From positions 3,644,001-3,708,000 of the forward strand of contig WAID01000007.1 of assembly GCA_016584495.1 (NCBI GenBank): a stretch of DNA of 64,000 nucleotides, read 5' to 3'. This stretch comes from Celoporthe dispersa. Lineage: Eukaryota > Ascomycota > Sordariomycetes > Diaporthales > Cryphonectriaceae. Made by a program: the position numbers and the translations under genes. Shown here one piece after another: positions 1 through 10,667 of the stretch (positions are counted from its first letter, which is position 1; the number at the start of each line of letters is the position of its first letter). Under the pieces are notes generated by a model that had not been told where the DNA came from, ran no database searches, and saw only the letters and a list, made by a program, of their open reading frames with translations.

Positions 1-665
1 TGGCTGCGAGGTTGCCTCCGGCTGATGAGCCTCCTGTGGCGAGCTTGGTGGTGTCAATGTCGAGAAGATCCTTGCCGGGTCCCTTGACTGCCCATAGCAC
101 GGCTTCCCAGGAATCCTCGACCGCGGCTGGGAAAGGGTCCTCAGGTGCGAGCCTGTGGTGTTGATGTCAGCACGTTTTTTTGCTCTCTCTCTCTCTCTCC
201 CTTTTCCAGAGGAGAAGGATAAGAAGAAGAGCCAGCCATAGTGGTTGCATACCTATAGTCTACATTCACCACCACACAGTTCGCCCGCCCACAAAGGTTG
301 GTGGCGATCACATTCTCCGTAGAAATGTCACCTAGCACCCAGCCGCCGCCATGGAAATACAACAGACACGGCCACCCCTTCTCAGGCCTCTTGCCAGCAG
401 GCGTGAACAGGCGGAGCTTGACTTCGGGTCCTTGGCTCTCCGTCCGCGGGATGGAGACGTCCTGTGCCTTTGCGACCGGGTACATCGGGCCCCCGCCTGG
501 GATGAGGGTGCCGCTGCTCCTGGATGCCTCGACAGGCTGGAGGTGGACCTGCTGCTTGTCTATGATGTGCTCATTGTAGAACCTGGCGTAGTCGAGCGCG
601 AGGCGAGGCACCACGGAGGGGTGCAGGGGGTACGGAGGCTGTGGACTGGATGCTTTGTCGCCCAT
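1..665 (-). CDS. Alpha/beta hydrolase, hormone-sensitive-lipase-like (3' end outside window)
   Basis: A partial gene reading out of the window. Exon 1 is 665-253 and exon 2 is 152 to beyond base 1. The 100-nt intron (252-153) has a GTATGC donor and a CACAG acceptor, and splicing restores the family sequence DYRLAPEDPFPA. Residues 105-109 are HGGGW, the oxyanion-hole motif of the HSL/arylacetamide-deacetylase branch. Exon 2 carries GGSSAGGNLAA, the nucleophile elbow with Ser in GxSxG. The Asp and His of the triad lie outside the window. The family hydrolyses carboxylic esters of small or lipophilic substrates; the substrate here is unknown. No signal peptide is visible, so a cytosolic enzyme is likely. 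The start was chosen as the first Met of an open exon with good family fit from about residue 25. Confidence 0.88.
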
Positions 666-2570
666 GGTTGCTGACTTAGGAAGTACGGTGTCTGCTCGTT
701 AATACTATATAGGAACAAGTAGGACAAGAGGAAGAGATACTGCGTGGGCGGTAGTAAGAAAGGACCAAGACAATACGTTGTCAGAATTCACTCGCTCGTA
801 ATACTATCTACAAGGCCTGACTGACGTGTACTATGACAGCCCGGGTTGCGATGCCGGTGACCAGAGCGGGTCTGCCGGTCCTGGCCTGGGCCGGAAGCCG
901 AACCGGTGTCTGGGTCCAAGCATCCAATGTCACCTTGCATATTTTATCATCACCAGACCTAAGCGGAACATGAGTAAGAAAGGAAGGCTCAGCGGGTCCC
1001 CTCGCAAGACAAGTGACAAATCAATTTACCCCAGACAATCTTCACAACGGCCCGGTGGGTCCCCAGGAGGTCAGGTTCACGTTGCGCCGACTGTCCAGTG
1101 GTTAATTTACCCGCCATTATACTCTATGAGCCTGGATCTCTCTCTCTCTCTCTCTCTCTCTAAAACTTTTCGATGGTTGGACAAGAGCTAGCGACTACTC
1201 TAGCACTGGCTCCTTATCCACAGCTTGAAGAAAGAAAAGAAAAGAAAGAAAAAACCCGCATATGAGAGTGGCTGCTCCGGATGCGGTCTCCTCAAGTGTA
1301 CATCACGAGCAGACTCTAGCTGGACCTCGTTTCTTGACATCGAGATCCCGTCTCAACGCCAACAAGGAACCTGGCGCCAGACTTGACATCAAGGCCATCC
1401 CTTGGACATCTTAATCACATCATCTGGCATGGGAATACACAGGTTTACTATAGTAGCGTCCCTTGTAAATTATTGCTGCTGCTAGAAAGTCTACGAATAA
1501 TCCACCACTGGTCCCCATTTTCAGATCCTTCCGCGGGCAATATACATGGCTAGATTTGCATATGCAGTGCAGAGACCGTCGCTCTTTGGAAGACGACAGC
1601 TGAATAGGCGAGGTTGCATGCCGCAAGACCGAGTGGGTGGCATGCATGTCTCATCGGCTGCCAACCATGCTGTCGGATCTCTGGTGCAGTCTTGGCATGT
1701 CTTGACGCCTCGCTCCTCGTCGAACCGACGCGAGAATTCACATTACCTGTATCTTGGAATAATAGCGTCGGGTGCTAATGTATTTTGCCGACCACAGCCC
1801 TCCCACGAAGAGGTACGGTTCTCGCACTGGGGCTATTCGGCCGAGTGGCCCATTGGAAATTAAGTTTGGTCTTTTCCGCTTGGGTGGATTAAATTTAATC
1901 TGCCCCATTTTATCTTTTCTTTTCTATTCTTTCCTTTTTTTCCCCCCCTCCTTCTCCCCTTGCAGGATCTGGAGGTCAAGGGCTACCATGCCAGTTGATG
2001 CTAGATCTCCAGGCATTCTTTATCATCAGAGTTACGTCAGGAAAAGGGCCCAAGTCTCACGATCATCCTACGCCTGGTTACGTACTCCAGATTTGCTCCC
2101 TGAGCCCTTGACACTGGGCGCCTGTCTTGTTTTGTGTTGGGAGATAGGGTATAGGTAATACCTGCTATGGTAATTATTTGATCATCACATAGCATGTCTA
2201 TAGATAGAACCATAGACTGCTGATCACGGTCCAGGGTCTATTATCATTGAGGGCGTGGCTTCACTTCTTGCACCCTTAACTGTAGGTGATTGATCTTGAG
2301 GCGTGATTGCATGGCGGCAGCTAAACCCATCAGTGTTTCGAGAGAATGCCATGTCCTCGGTAATGGCTTCTCATTTACCAGAGGAAATCACTCTCGAACA
2401 TCGAGGCAGGCACAGAGTGACCACAGCGTCGCGTGCTTTCCCTCATGATGGATCACCAGAAAGAGCAGGGGCGATGATACGCACCTGTGTGAGAATGCCC
2501 GTGTTGTCGTCGTCACGGCTCTTGTTGTGACTGCTCGCTGCTTCGTTCACCTTGTCCCGGTCTGCATCAA
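666..2570. other. Intergenic, no supportable gene
   Basis: About 1.9 kb between two divergently oriented genes. Short open frames occur on both strands but none shows family-like sequence, splice structure or codon bias. It holds a CT microsatellite near 1140 and a pyrimidine-rich stretch near 1910-1960. Confidence 0.6.
1137..1161. repeat. (CT)n microsatellite
   Basis: An uninterrupted CT dinucleotide run of about 12 units in intergenic DNA. Confidence 0.9.
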
Positions 2571-2571
2571 A

Positions 2572-2578
2572 TATAAAA
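2572..2578 (+). promoter_or_regulatory. TATA box of the DapA-family gene
   Basis: TATAAAA lies about 155 nt upstream of the ATG at 2732, followed by a C/T-rich leader. This suits a fungal core promoter with a leader of roughly 120 nt. Confidence 0.55.
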
Positions 2579-2731
2579 GACTCTCGTGCTGTTGCAGAAC
2601 CAAGGACACCAGATTTCTACACCCCATTCAAGTCTCGCTCTGGCCTTGTAATTGCGACCTGGATCCCTCATCACTTACTTACCTACTTAACAACCGAACA
2701 ACTACAGCTGCGCACTTGAACGCTTGCCATC

Positions 2732-3663
2732 ATGCCTCAAGCTCTGAAGCCAGGCGTCTACGTCCCCACCCCGGCCTTCTTCTACGACGACGACGACGAG
2801 TCCCTCGACCTAGCCACCACAGCCCGCCACGCCGTCCGCCTCGCCCAGGCCGGCGTGACAGGCCTGGCCGTGCAGGGCTCCAGCGGCGAGGCTGTCCACC
2901 TCCTCGACAAGGAGCGCGCCGACGTCACCCGCGCGACCCGCACCGCCCTAGACGAAGCGGGCTTCACTTCCATGCCCATCATCGTCGGCACGGGCGCCCA
3001 GTCCACGCGCCAGACGATCGTGTTCTGCCAGCAGGCCGCCGAGGCAGGCGGCGACGCCGTTCTCGTCCTTCCGCCGGCGTACTACAGCCGTGTCCACGAC
3101 CACAAGGCGTTCGACCGCTTCTTCACCGACGTGGCGGCCGCCAGTCCCCTGCCTGTCCTGGTGTACAACTACCCAGGCGCCACGGCCGGGTTCGACCTGT
3201 CGAGCGACGAGTTGGTGGCGCTCGGCGGGCCAGAACAACGCAACATCGTCGGTGCCAAGTTCACGTGTGGAAACACGGGGAAGCTGGTCGCGTGGCCGCC
3301 GCGCTCGGCGAAGGAAAGTTCTTGTGCTTTGCTGGCTCGGCCGACTTTTTGGTGCCGGCTCTCTCGATTGGTGCTGCTGGAGTGATTGGTGGTGTTGCCA
3401 ATATGGCTCCCAAGACTGTTGTGAAGGTGTACGAGGCGTACAGGGACGGGCGGCTGAAGGAGGCACAGGAGATACAGAAGATCCTGGGCCGAGGTGACTG
3501 GGCTGCAGCACAGTGGAGTGTCGCTGGGATCAAGGCCTGTCTGCAGGAGTATGAGGGCTACGGGGGTTGGGCTCGGAAGCCGCTGGTTCGGCTGGAGGGG
3601 GAGGTTAGGAAGCTTGCGCTGTCAGGCTTCAAGGAGCTGATGGAATTTGAGAAGTCCCTGTGA
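2732..3663 (+). CDS. DapA/dihydrodipicolinate-synthase-family aldolase, apparent 1-nt deletion
   Basis: A single-exon TIM-barrel class I aldolase/lyase of about 310 residues, the normal family length. Visible motifs are GSSGE (residues 49-53), YNYPG (145-149, with the catalytic Tyr of YNxP) and the Schiff-base Lys176 in GAKFTCG. The protein starts in the frame of 2732. Homologous sequence jumps to the -1 frame near 3287, after residues GKL, and resumes as RVAAALGEGKF to the stop at 3661-3663. This fits loss of one base in the GG run of AAGCTGGTCGCG. In ascomycetes this family includes 2-keto-3-deoxy-L-galactonate aldolase of D-galacturonate catabolism (LGA1/GaaC), 4-hydroxy-2-oxoglutarate aldolase-like enzymes and others. 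The acid-sugar role is an inference from the GH28 and transporters nearby. The alternative is a true recent pseudogene. Confidence 0.85.
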
Positions 3664-3919
3664 GCCTGTCTGTAAGAAAGTCGTTATGAGGGAGGAGCAC
3701 CTGGCGCGGGCGCCATGAGAGAAGAAAAGACGCGTTGTGTTTTATCCTTTCTTTTCCCCCTCCTTAGTAGCGACCCAAATATGATTTGATTTGAGATTGC
3801 GAATTCGCTGTGACCATGGGGTTCTTTCTTGGAGCCATTTCTGATGGGAAAGTATCTGGGACTTGGATTGTGATTTATGCTTTAATCTAACCCCTCAAGC
3901 TGTCTTGAGAGGCCATCCT

Positions 3920-4613
3920 TCACAGTTTGGCTCTGGCACCACCCAGGGCGGCGACACACTCAATTTCCACATCTGTACCACCAGGCAGCGTCTTGACGGC
4001 CACACAACTGTGTTTGTGAAGAGTTGTCAGTTGTTGCGCCCAATTAGTATGTACAGCACTTTAGTAGTGCTGTCATTTGAAAAGACCAAATCCGAAGAAG
4101 AAAAAAAAAAGAAAAGAAGAAGAGAAGAAGAGAAGGGAAGAAAAAGAACCACCACTCACGTCCGGGAGGGCTTGACACTGCCCCAGTACTGCTTGTACAC
4201 CTCGTTCATCTGGTCAAAATCCTTCATATCGGCCAGGAAGACATTGACCTTGACTACGCTGTCGATGTGGCTGCCTGCAGCCTCGAGCACCGCGGCCAGG
4301 TTCCGGATCACTTGATGCTGCGGGTGCGATGAAGTGTCAGCCAAGGCGTACTCAAGGCCCCTGGGGAAAAAAAAAAAGAATATAAAAGGGGGAGGCTACT
4401 CAACGAGTGAGCCTAGACAGAGACAGATACTTAATTGATGTCACGTACTGTCCGTGCATGGATGTCGCCCTCTACCATCTTACCCGTCTCGGGGCTCCGC
4501 GCGAGCTGCCCGCTGCAGAAGACGAAGCCGCCTGATACGATGGCTGAGTTGAGAACACCCTTTCTGGGGGGAGGGGCCTTGTCCGTGTTGACGGCTGTCT
4601 TGATGGGCGGCAT
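3920..4613 (-). CDS. RidA (YjgF/YER057c/UK114) reactive-intermediate deaminase
   Basis: A three-exon gene: 4613-4449, 4317-4160, 4007-3920, giving 136 residues, the usual RidA length. Splicing joins GDIHART to HQVIRNLAAVLEAAG and then KPSRT to CVAVKTLP. The result is the classic C-terminal block with the conserved Arg of PSRTCVAVK (substrate carboxylate binding) and the Glu of DVEIECVA. RidA proteins hydrolyse reactive enamine/imine intermediates made by PLP enzymes to 2-keto acids, in cytosol or mitochondria. No clear targeting presequence is visible. The gene is convergent with the DapA-family aldolase, 256 nt away. The second intron (152 nt) carries a purine-rich tract on the + strand. Donors are GTACGT and GTGAGT. 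Confidence 0.93.
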
Positions 4614-5821
4614 GGCTGGTGAGGTCTGACCCGAGAGGCGCTGCTTACGGAAACGCTGTAGACGCCAAGAGATGCGGGCAGCCCACGGGTGTTTAGGTAT
4701 AGTAAGAAAAAATTACTGTCCGACGAGCCTCATGATAATAGTCTGGTGAAAAGTCGACCGTTACGGCAGTGGCTTTCGGCCCCTATGCCGGCGCTGTGGG
4801 CCCTTTGGTCTGCCGGATGTATAACACATACTAGATACATTGCAAGTACTCCGTACTGTATAAGCTTCCGCCCTGGGGGGGGGACCGGGCGAGCTCGCTC
4901 TTGTCGCCCTCCACAGATAGTACCTTGTATGATAATAATGGTGCTTAGGTAAAAAGGTGGTCTCTGTTGCATCCGTCTTATTCTCGTGAATACCAGGAGA
5001 CACCCTTGCTCAGCATGGAAAGATTCGTGTCTAAATATTCAACAGGACACTCACTCTCCGACCCCAGGTGGCCTCCTCCGTACTACCATAGTACATGGTA
5101 TGTCGATCTGGGGGTCTATCAAGAGGGCCACAGTGCTTGGCATTCCGCGTCTTGTTTGTCACCGACTCATGTTTAGGTTCTTCCGTAGAGATAAGGCGGG
5201 CCCCACCGAGCTGCAAGGAACCGATTTGGCGGCGCCGGAAAGAGACCTGCTGGGTGGGTGTATTTTAATGGTAATTAGTCCAGTGCTTAGTGATACTTAC
5301 TACGTACTACATACAGCACGCCCAGGGCTCCAGGCAACGTTTTATCATGATAAGAGGTTAAGCACAGCATTAAAGTGGTTTAGTATAGGTTAGTATGTAA
5401 CTATGTATGCACTTTGACTTGTCTGGGGGGCCTTATCCGGTCGTTGCAGTCGGTCCTTGGTAACCGACAGACGAGCCCATATCATTTAAAAGATGCAGGC
5501 ACCGGATCGGCTTCGATAGCTGTAAGATCGGTCGGTGGTGCCTGTGGTGTGTGTATTTGTGTATTCCATCATCTCATCACTGTACATACATCTCCCCCGC
5601 ATCTTTACTCATCCACACCATTTTGTGTCCTCAACCTCGTCTTTTATTCTTAACTCCCATCCTCCCTCCGCAAGCTGTCCCTCCTCTCCACCCTCGAGCG
5701 CACCTATCCGCGCGACAGACCCGAGAGTGATTCTAGCCTGCCTCCCACAGGCCTACTTCCTTGGAAGTCCTCCCTCCCTTCTTCCCTCTGGCACGTCTCT
5801 CGAGCTTCAGAAAGGCGGAGT
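4614..5821. other. Intergenic between divergent RidA and MFS genes
   Basis: About 1.2 kb with no supportable gene. The last 250 nt before 5822 are rich in C/T (CCTCCCTCC-type tracts), as expected for a fungal 5' leader of the transporter. Confidence 0.6.
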
Positions 5822-7428
5822 ATGACCGCCCACCCGACAAAGGAGGACACCACCATGGAGGCTGGACCTCTTCCCGCCAAGGATGTCGACGCCGGCGACA
5901 TCGAGAGCTCTACCAACGGCGAGGGCCACGTGGTGGCGGATACGGCCCGCGTCCTGGACCACGAGGCGGAGGTGAAGCTCTGCCGCAAGTTTGACATCCG
6001 CATCCTGCCGGTGCTGGCCTGCATGTGTAAGTGATCCCCCACCCGAGAGAGGCGGACCAACCGTGGCAGAGGCCGCCCGACCTGACCTGAGACCTCCACA
6101 CATCAAGACCTCTTCAACGCCCTCGACAAGGGCAACCTGGGCAATGCAAAGACGGACGGCCTCACGGACGACCTGCACTTCAAGTCGAACCAGTACAACA
6201 TCATCGTGTCCATCTTCTTCGTGCCCTACGTCCTCTGCGCGCCGCCCTTCGCCATGCTGGCCAAGAAGTACGGCGCGCAGCGGGCCCTGCCCATCATGAT
6301 GCTGGGCTTCGGCTCCATGACCCTCTTCATGGCGGCGGCGCAGAACTTTGGCGGTGTCTTTGCCATCCGGTTCCTCCTCGGCATGTGCGAGGGCGCCTTC
6401 TTCCCGACCGTCATCTACTACCTGACCACCTTCTACCGCCGTGGTGAGCTCGCCCGCCGCCTGGCCCTGTTCTACGCCGCCAGCAACATCGCCAACGCCT
6501 TCAGCGGCCTGCTGTCCTTTGGCGTCTTCCAGATCCACGACTCGCCCCTCGAGGCCTGGCGCTACCTCTTCCTCATCGAGGGCGCCGCCTCCGTCCTCTT
6601 CAGCCTGTTCGCCTTCTGGTACCTCCCCAAGTCCGCCTCCGAGGCGAAATTCCTCGGCCCGGAAGAAAAGGAGCTCGCCTTCTTCCGCATCCAGACCGAC
6701 TCCTCCTCCGTCGTCGCCGAGGCCTTCAACCTGCGCGACGCGCTCAAGATCTTCCGCTACCCATCCACCTACGCCTTTCTCGCCATCGAGATCTGCCTCG
6801 GCGTGCCCCTCCAGTCCGTCACCCTGTTCCTGCCCCAGATCGTCGGCGCCCTCGACTACTCCACCGTCAAGACAAACCTGTACACCGTGGCCCCCAACGT
6901 GACCGGCGCCGTCATGCTCCTCATCCTGGCCTTCAGCTCCGACCTCCTCCGCGTGCGCTTCCCTTCATCATCCTCGGCTTCGCCTTCACCTTTACGGGCT
7001 TCATCATCTACGCCTGCATCGACGACCTCTCCGCCCAGATCCACCTCGCCTACTACGCCACCTTCATGATGTGCTGGGGCACCTCGGCCCCGAGCGTCAT
7101 CCTCTCCACCTGGTACAACAACAATGTCGCCCACGAGGGCCGCCGCATCACCCTGACTGCCGTCGGTGTCCCCCTGGCCAACCTCATGGGGCTGGTGAGC
7201 AGTAATATCTTTGTCGACAGGGAGGCACCCAAGTACGAGACGGCTCTGATCGTGACTGCTGTGTTTGGGGCCCTGGGGGCGCTCATCACCGCGCTGACGG
7301 GGCTGTTCATGATCTGGGACAATGCCAGGCGGAATCGGCAGGGTGGAGTCAAGATTGATGCGCGAGATGTGCCCACCATGAGGCTGAGGGATGGGCCTAG
7401 CGTGCCTGAGTTTAGGTGGTTCCTGTAG
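5822..7428 (+). CDS. MFS transporter, anion:cation symporter (Dal5/Tna1-like) type, apparent 1-nt deletion
   Basis: Exon 1 is 5822-6026 and exon 2 is 6108-7428. The 81-nt intron has a GTAAGT donor, and splicing creates ACMYLFNALDKGNLGNAKTDG, the signature segment after TM1 of the Dal5-like family. About 508 residues and 12 predicted membrane segments, with motifs such as RFLLGMCEGAFFPTVIYYL (TM4) and the cytosolic loop FYRRGELARR. Family members take up allantoate, nicotinate, vitamins or organic and sugar acids with protons at the plasma membrane. The reading frame breaks once, near 6961: RVRFP continues in the -1 frame as FIILGFAFTFTGF. That fits one missing C in the CCC run. All flanking sequence is intact, so I regard the gene as functional with a probable sequence error. 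Substrate is not determinable. Confidence 0.87.
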
Positions 7429-7611
7429 GGAGGTTTGTTTTGTTCTTTTTGGTTGCTTGATTTACTACCACGATCCGGATAGCGGGCATGGCCCTCGAGA
7501 CGCTGTCTATCCTCTTGTCTAGATTGATATCTCTACCCAATAGACCTCTTGTCATCTGACCCGATTTCTATCATGTACACACCTTCTAACCGGCATACAT
7601 ACATACGAATA

Positions 7612-7629
7612 CATATATATATATATATA
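7612..7629. repeat. (AT)n/ACAT-rich microsatellite
   Basis: A TA-dinucleotide run flanked by ACATAC units in the 235-nt spacer between two convergent transporter genes. Confidence 0.8.
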
Positions 7630-7663
7630 CATACATATATTTAAACAGGTCCTGCGGCCATGG

Positions 7664-9371
7664 CTATAGCTCGTCGTCCACATCATCGGCTAGATCATCA
7701 TCATTCCGCAGCAACTCCCGCCGCTCAGACGATCTGTCGTCCTCCTGAGATTCGCCATGCTTCTCCTCGATGCCGAACAGGTATGCCATCTCCTCGAGGG
7801 TCTTGCCCCTCGTTTCCACTGTATTAAAAAAAAAAAGCCATTGTCAGTTGATTCCGCAAGCTACAGAGTTCTCTTTGTTTGTCGTCTTTTCTTGAACTCA
7901 CCGAGGCAGTACCGCACAAACAAAAAGGCAAGGACATTTATGGCGGCTAATATAACGTACAGACCCCATGAGATGGATGTCATGATGGGCGGGGTCACCT
8001 GGGCGACAATAAAGTTGGAGATCCAGAGCGATGCGGTGCACAGAGCGTTGCCTTTTGCCTGCAGAGCTGCGTCAGCGGGAGGAACGCACAGATCAATAAG
8101 GCCGTGCGGCTCCTGTTACCCACCCTCAGCGAGATCGGAAAGATCTCCGCCGCATACGTCCAGGAGCCCGAGCTCCAGGACATGTTAAACGAGGTAAAGA
8201 ACAGGAAGGGGAACGCGATGATGGCATAATTCCGCGGGTCGCCCGGGTGGCCCTCGGCATGCCGCTGCAGGAGCGCGATCCCGAGCAGCGCGGTGAACAT
8301 GCCGACCAGGCCCAGCTGCAGCCAGGTCTTCCTGCCCAGCCGGTCGAAGAAGAAGATGGGAACCCAGGCGGAGAGGAACAGCACGACGCCCACGCCGCTG
8401 GTGGCCAAGTTGGCGATGTTGGGGTCGGTGATGCCGCCGTTGCGAAAGAGCTGGGGCGTGTAGTAGAAGATGGCGTTGGTGCCCGTGATCTGCTGCAGGA
8501 ACTGGACGCCCGCGCCCAGCAGGGTGACGCGCAGCACGGGCGGGCGAAACATGTCGGCCCAGGCGGCGCCCGCCAGCGCCTCGTCCGCCTGCTCCTCCGA
8601 CACGGCGTCGCGGATCTCGCGCATCTCCACCTCGGCGGCGTCTGTGCCGTGTAGCCTGGTCAGCACCTCCAGCGCGCAGTCGTACCGCCCCTGGGCCACC
8701 AGCCAGCGCGGGCTCGGCGGCACCCAGCTGCTCCGCCAGCAGCCCGCAGCCATCAGCGCCGCGGGGAACACCTGCAGGAACAGGGGGATGCGCCACCAGC
8801 CGTCGGACGGCAGGAGGAAGCAGGCGTAGTCGACAAAGAAGACGACCATCTCGGCGAAGCACAGGATCATGAGCTCGATGCCGACGACCCGACCCCGCAG
8901 GCTTGCCGGGCTGATCTCGCTGACGTACAGCGGCACGCCGGCCGCGAAAGCGCCTATGCCCAGGCCGATGACGAAGCGGCCCAGCGTCATCTGCGCCAGG
9001 GTGCTCGAGACGGCCTGCACGAGAGCGCCCAGGATGGTGATGACGCCCGCCACGGACAGAGTCCTCTCGCGCCCGTAGACGTCGGCCAGGTGCCCGACGA
9101 AGAGGGCGCCCAGGGCACACGAGAGGTTGTACACGCTGACCACGAAGCCCACGGCCCAGTCCGAAGAGGGCTGCATGAGGGCGATCCAGCGGTCGTCGGC
9201 GATGATCATGCCCATGGCGCCCTGGTTCCAGCCGAAGAGGAAGCCGCCCAGGGACACGAAGGCGGTCAGGGAGTAGACATAGCGCAGATCTGGTGGGCGT
9301 GTGCAGCCTGGCTCGATGTTCCTGGGGGGCCTGATGGGTTTGGTCTGTTTCAGGAGGCTGAAGACCGCCAT
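7664..9371 (-). CDS. MFS sugar porter (hexose/lactose-permease-like)
   Basis: Three exons: 9371-8124, 8058-7902, 7818-7664, giving 519 residues. Splicing joins PISLR to AKGNALCTASLW and RYCL to VETRGKTLEEM, both canonical sugar-porter sequence. Motifs in order: GFLFGWNQGAMG (TM1), DVYGRERTL (loop 2-3), PSPRWLVAQGR, QQITGTNAIFYYTP (TM7, sugar binding), DRLGRK (loop 8-9), AEIFPISLRAKG and ETRGKTLEE. The usual PESPRW is PPSPRW here. I start at Met 9371 because the open frame extends upstream to 9830 only as low-complexity leader with no transporter homology. The C-tail is acidic. Plasma-membrane H+/sugar symport is the family norm. The gene is convergent with the Dal5-like gene. Confidence 0.92.
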
Positions 9372-10306
9372 CGGTCGAGGTTGGGCCGCTGCGCTGGCCT
9401 GCAGCGACAGCAGCTCGAGGGGAAGGAGGTGGGAGCCAGGAGAGGGAGGGGTGGCGAGGGGGAGGCGGGCGGCGGTGGTGCTGTCGTCTTGTGTCGTATC
9501 GAGTCTGACGTTCAGCGCTGAGTCGAGCCGCTGAGAGAGAGGGTGTGTGTGTGTGTGGTGCGTGGAGGGATGCAGAGAGGTGACGAGAGGTGATGAGGTT
9601 GTCACTTTCAGACCAGCGATGTCGTCAGTTGTCACCACAAAACCCCCTGTCAGACCGCCGGGGCCGCCTAAACTGCCACCATCCGATAGGGGGTTTACTA
9701 GGGCCTGCTCAGGCCTGCTCAGGTGCACCTCCCCCCTGGAGCGGCGGGGTGTCTTGGAGTGGTCATGTGGGGCGAACAGCAGGTCAACTGGACCCAGATA
9801 AATTCCCCCCTCCACCCCCGCAAAAACCATCTCCTCGGCGTGTGTGCTGGCTGTGCCTGTCTTCGCTTGACCCCAAAGACATTACCACCACCACCAGCAC
9901 CGACTCCTCGGCCGTGGTGGTCTCGATAACGGGCCAAGGGATATTGATGGTCTGGTCTCTCCTGTCTTGTCTCTTTTCCTCCTCCTTTCTTGTCTTTTGC
10001 CTCTCGATCTCGCTCGTCAGGTTGTCTCATCCGACGTTGCCCCCGAGATCTTCTTGGGACGAGGGGCCAGCTTCATCACCGCCATCATCGCCTCATGTGT
10101 ACCTCTGGTGCTCCAAGGTGAGATTCGGATGAGGTCATGTGTTGTACAAGAAGGTCTGGTCCCTTGCGATCTTGCGAATATGCGAGTCGTGATACATAGT
10201 CGCCAGTGTGGCTGCGGTGTAACTAGCAAGTGCTACGATAAGTCGAGATGAGATGAGACGATGAAGCTGACGGCCTCAGTTCGTATGAGAGAGAGAGAGA
10301 ATGAAT

Positions 10307-10344
<38 letters not shown>

Positions 10345-10667
10345 AAATCATGGTTCCGCCATTCTGGCTAAAGTCAGCTACAAGGCGACGATTAGAGCGC
10401 TCCATTGGTTTTTCGTTTTTCCACGGGCTTGGCTCACAAAGAACAAGTGTCTCTCTATATTGAATGCAATCAAAACATCTACTCCAATATATCCATTGCT
10501 ACAATAGCCTGAATACTAGGGACTTTTGATGACAGCTAAAACGTCCAGATGCCTCGCACCGCCGCCACGGCTCGTGCTCCTCACCCGAGCCCGTCCCACA
10601 TCGTGTCGGCGAGCCCTTCACGTTGGTGTATCGAGTTCTCTGTGCCCAATATTCGCCACCGTTCACC
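9372..10667. other. Divergent promoter region, no gene seen
   Basis: About 1.3 kb between the sugar porter and the GH28 gene. It contains a GT run near 9543-9558, a C/T-rich stretch at 9950-10020 and a long GA microsatellite. Short open frames look spurious. Confidence 0.6.
10286..10342. repeat. (GA)n microsatellite
   Basis: Interrupted GA run of about 57 nt (one ATGAATGAAA interruption), about 330 nt upstream of the GH28 start. Confidence 0.9.

Noticed and set aside
826..1191. 121-codon open frame on the + strand
   Set aside because: Runs into the CT microsatellite, has no conserved motif and lies in otherwise non-coding DNA.
2527..2731. N-terminal extension of the open frame that covers the end of the DapA-family gene
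   Set aside because: It is out of frame with the true N-terminus. The frame only becomes meaningful after the apparent 1-nt deletion near 3287.
5807..6538. 243-codon minus-strand open frame opposite the Dal5-like transporter
   Set aside because: Biased Gly/Glu/Val composition typical of antisense of a GC-rich gene; no motifs.
9372..9830. Upstream in-frame extension of the sugar porter by about 150 codons
   Set aside because: Low-complexity leader containing Thr/His and Ser/Pro runs; porter homology begins only after Met 9371.
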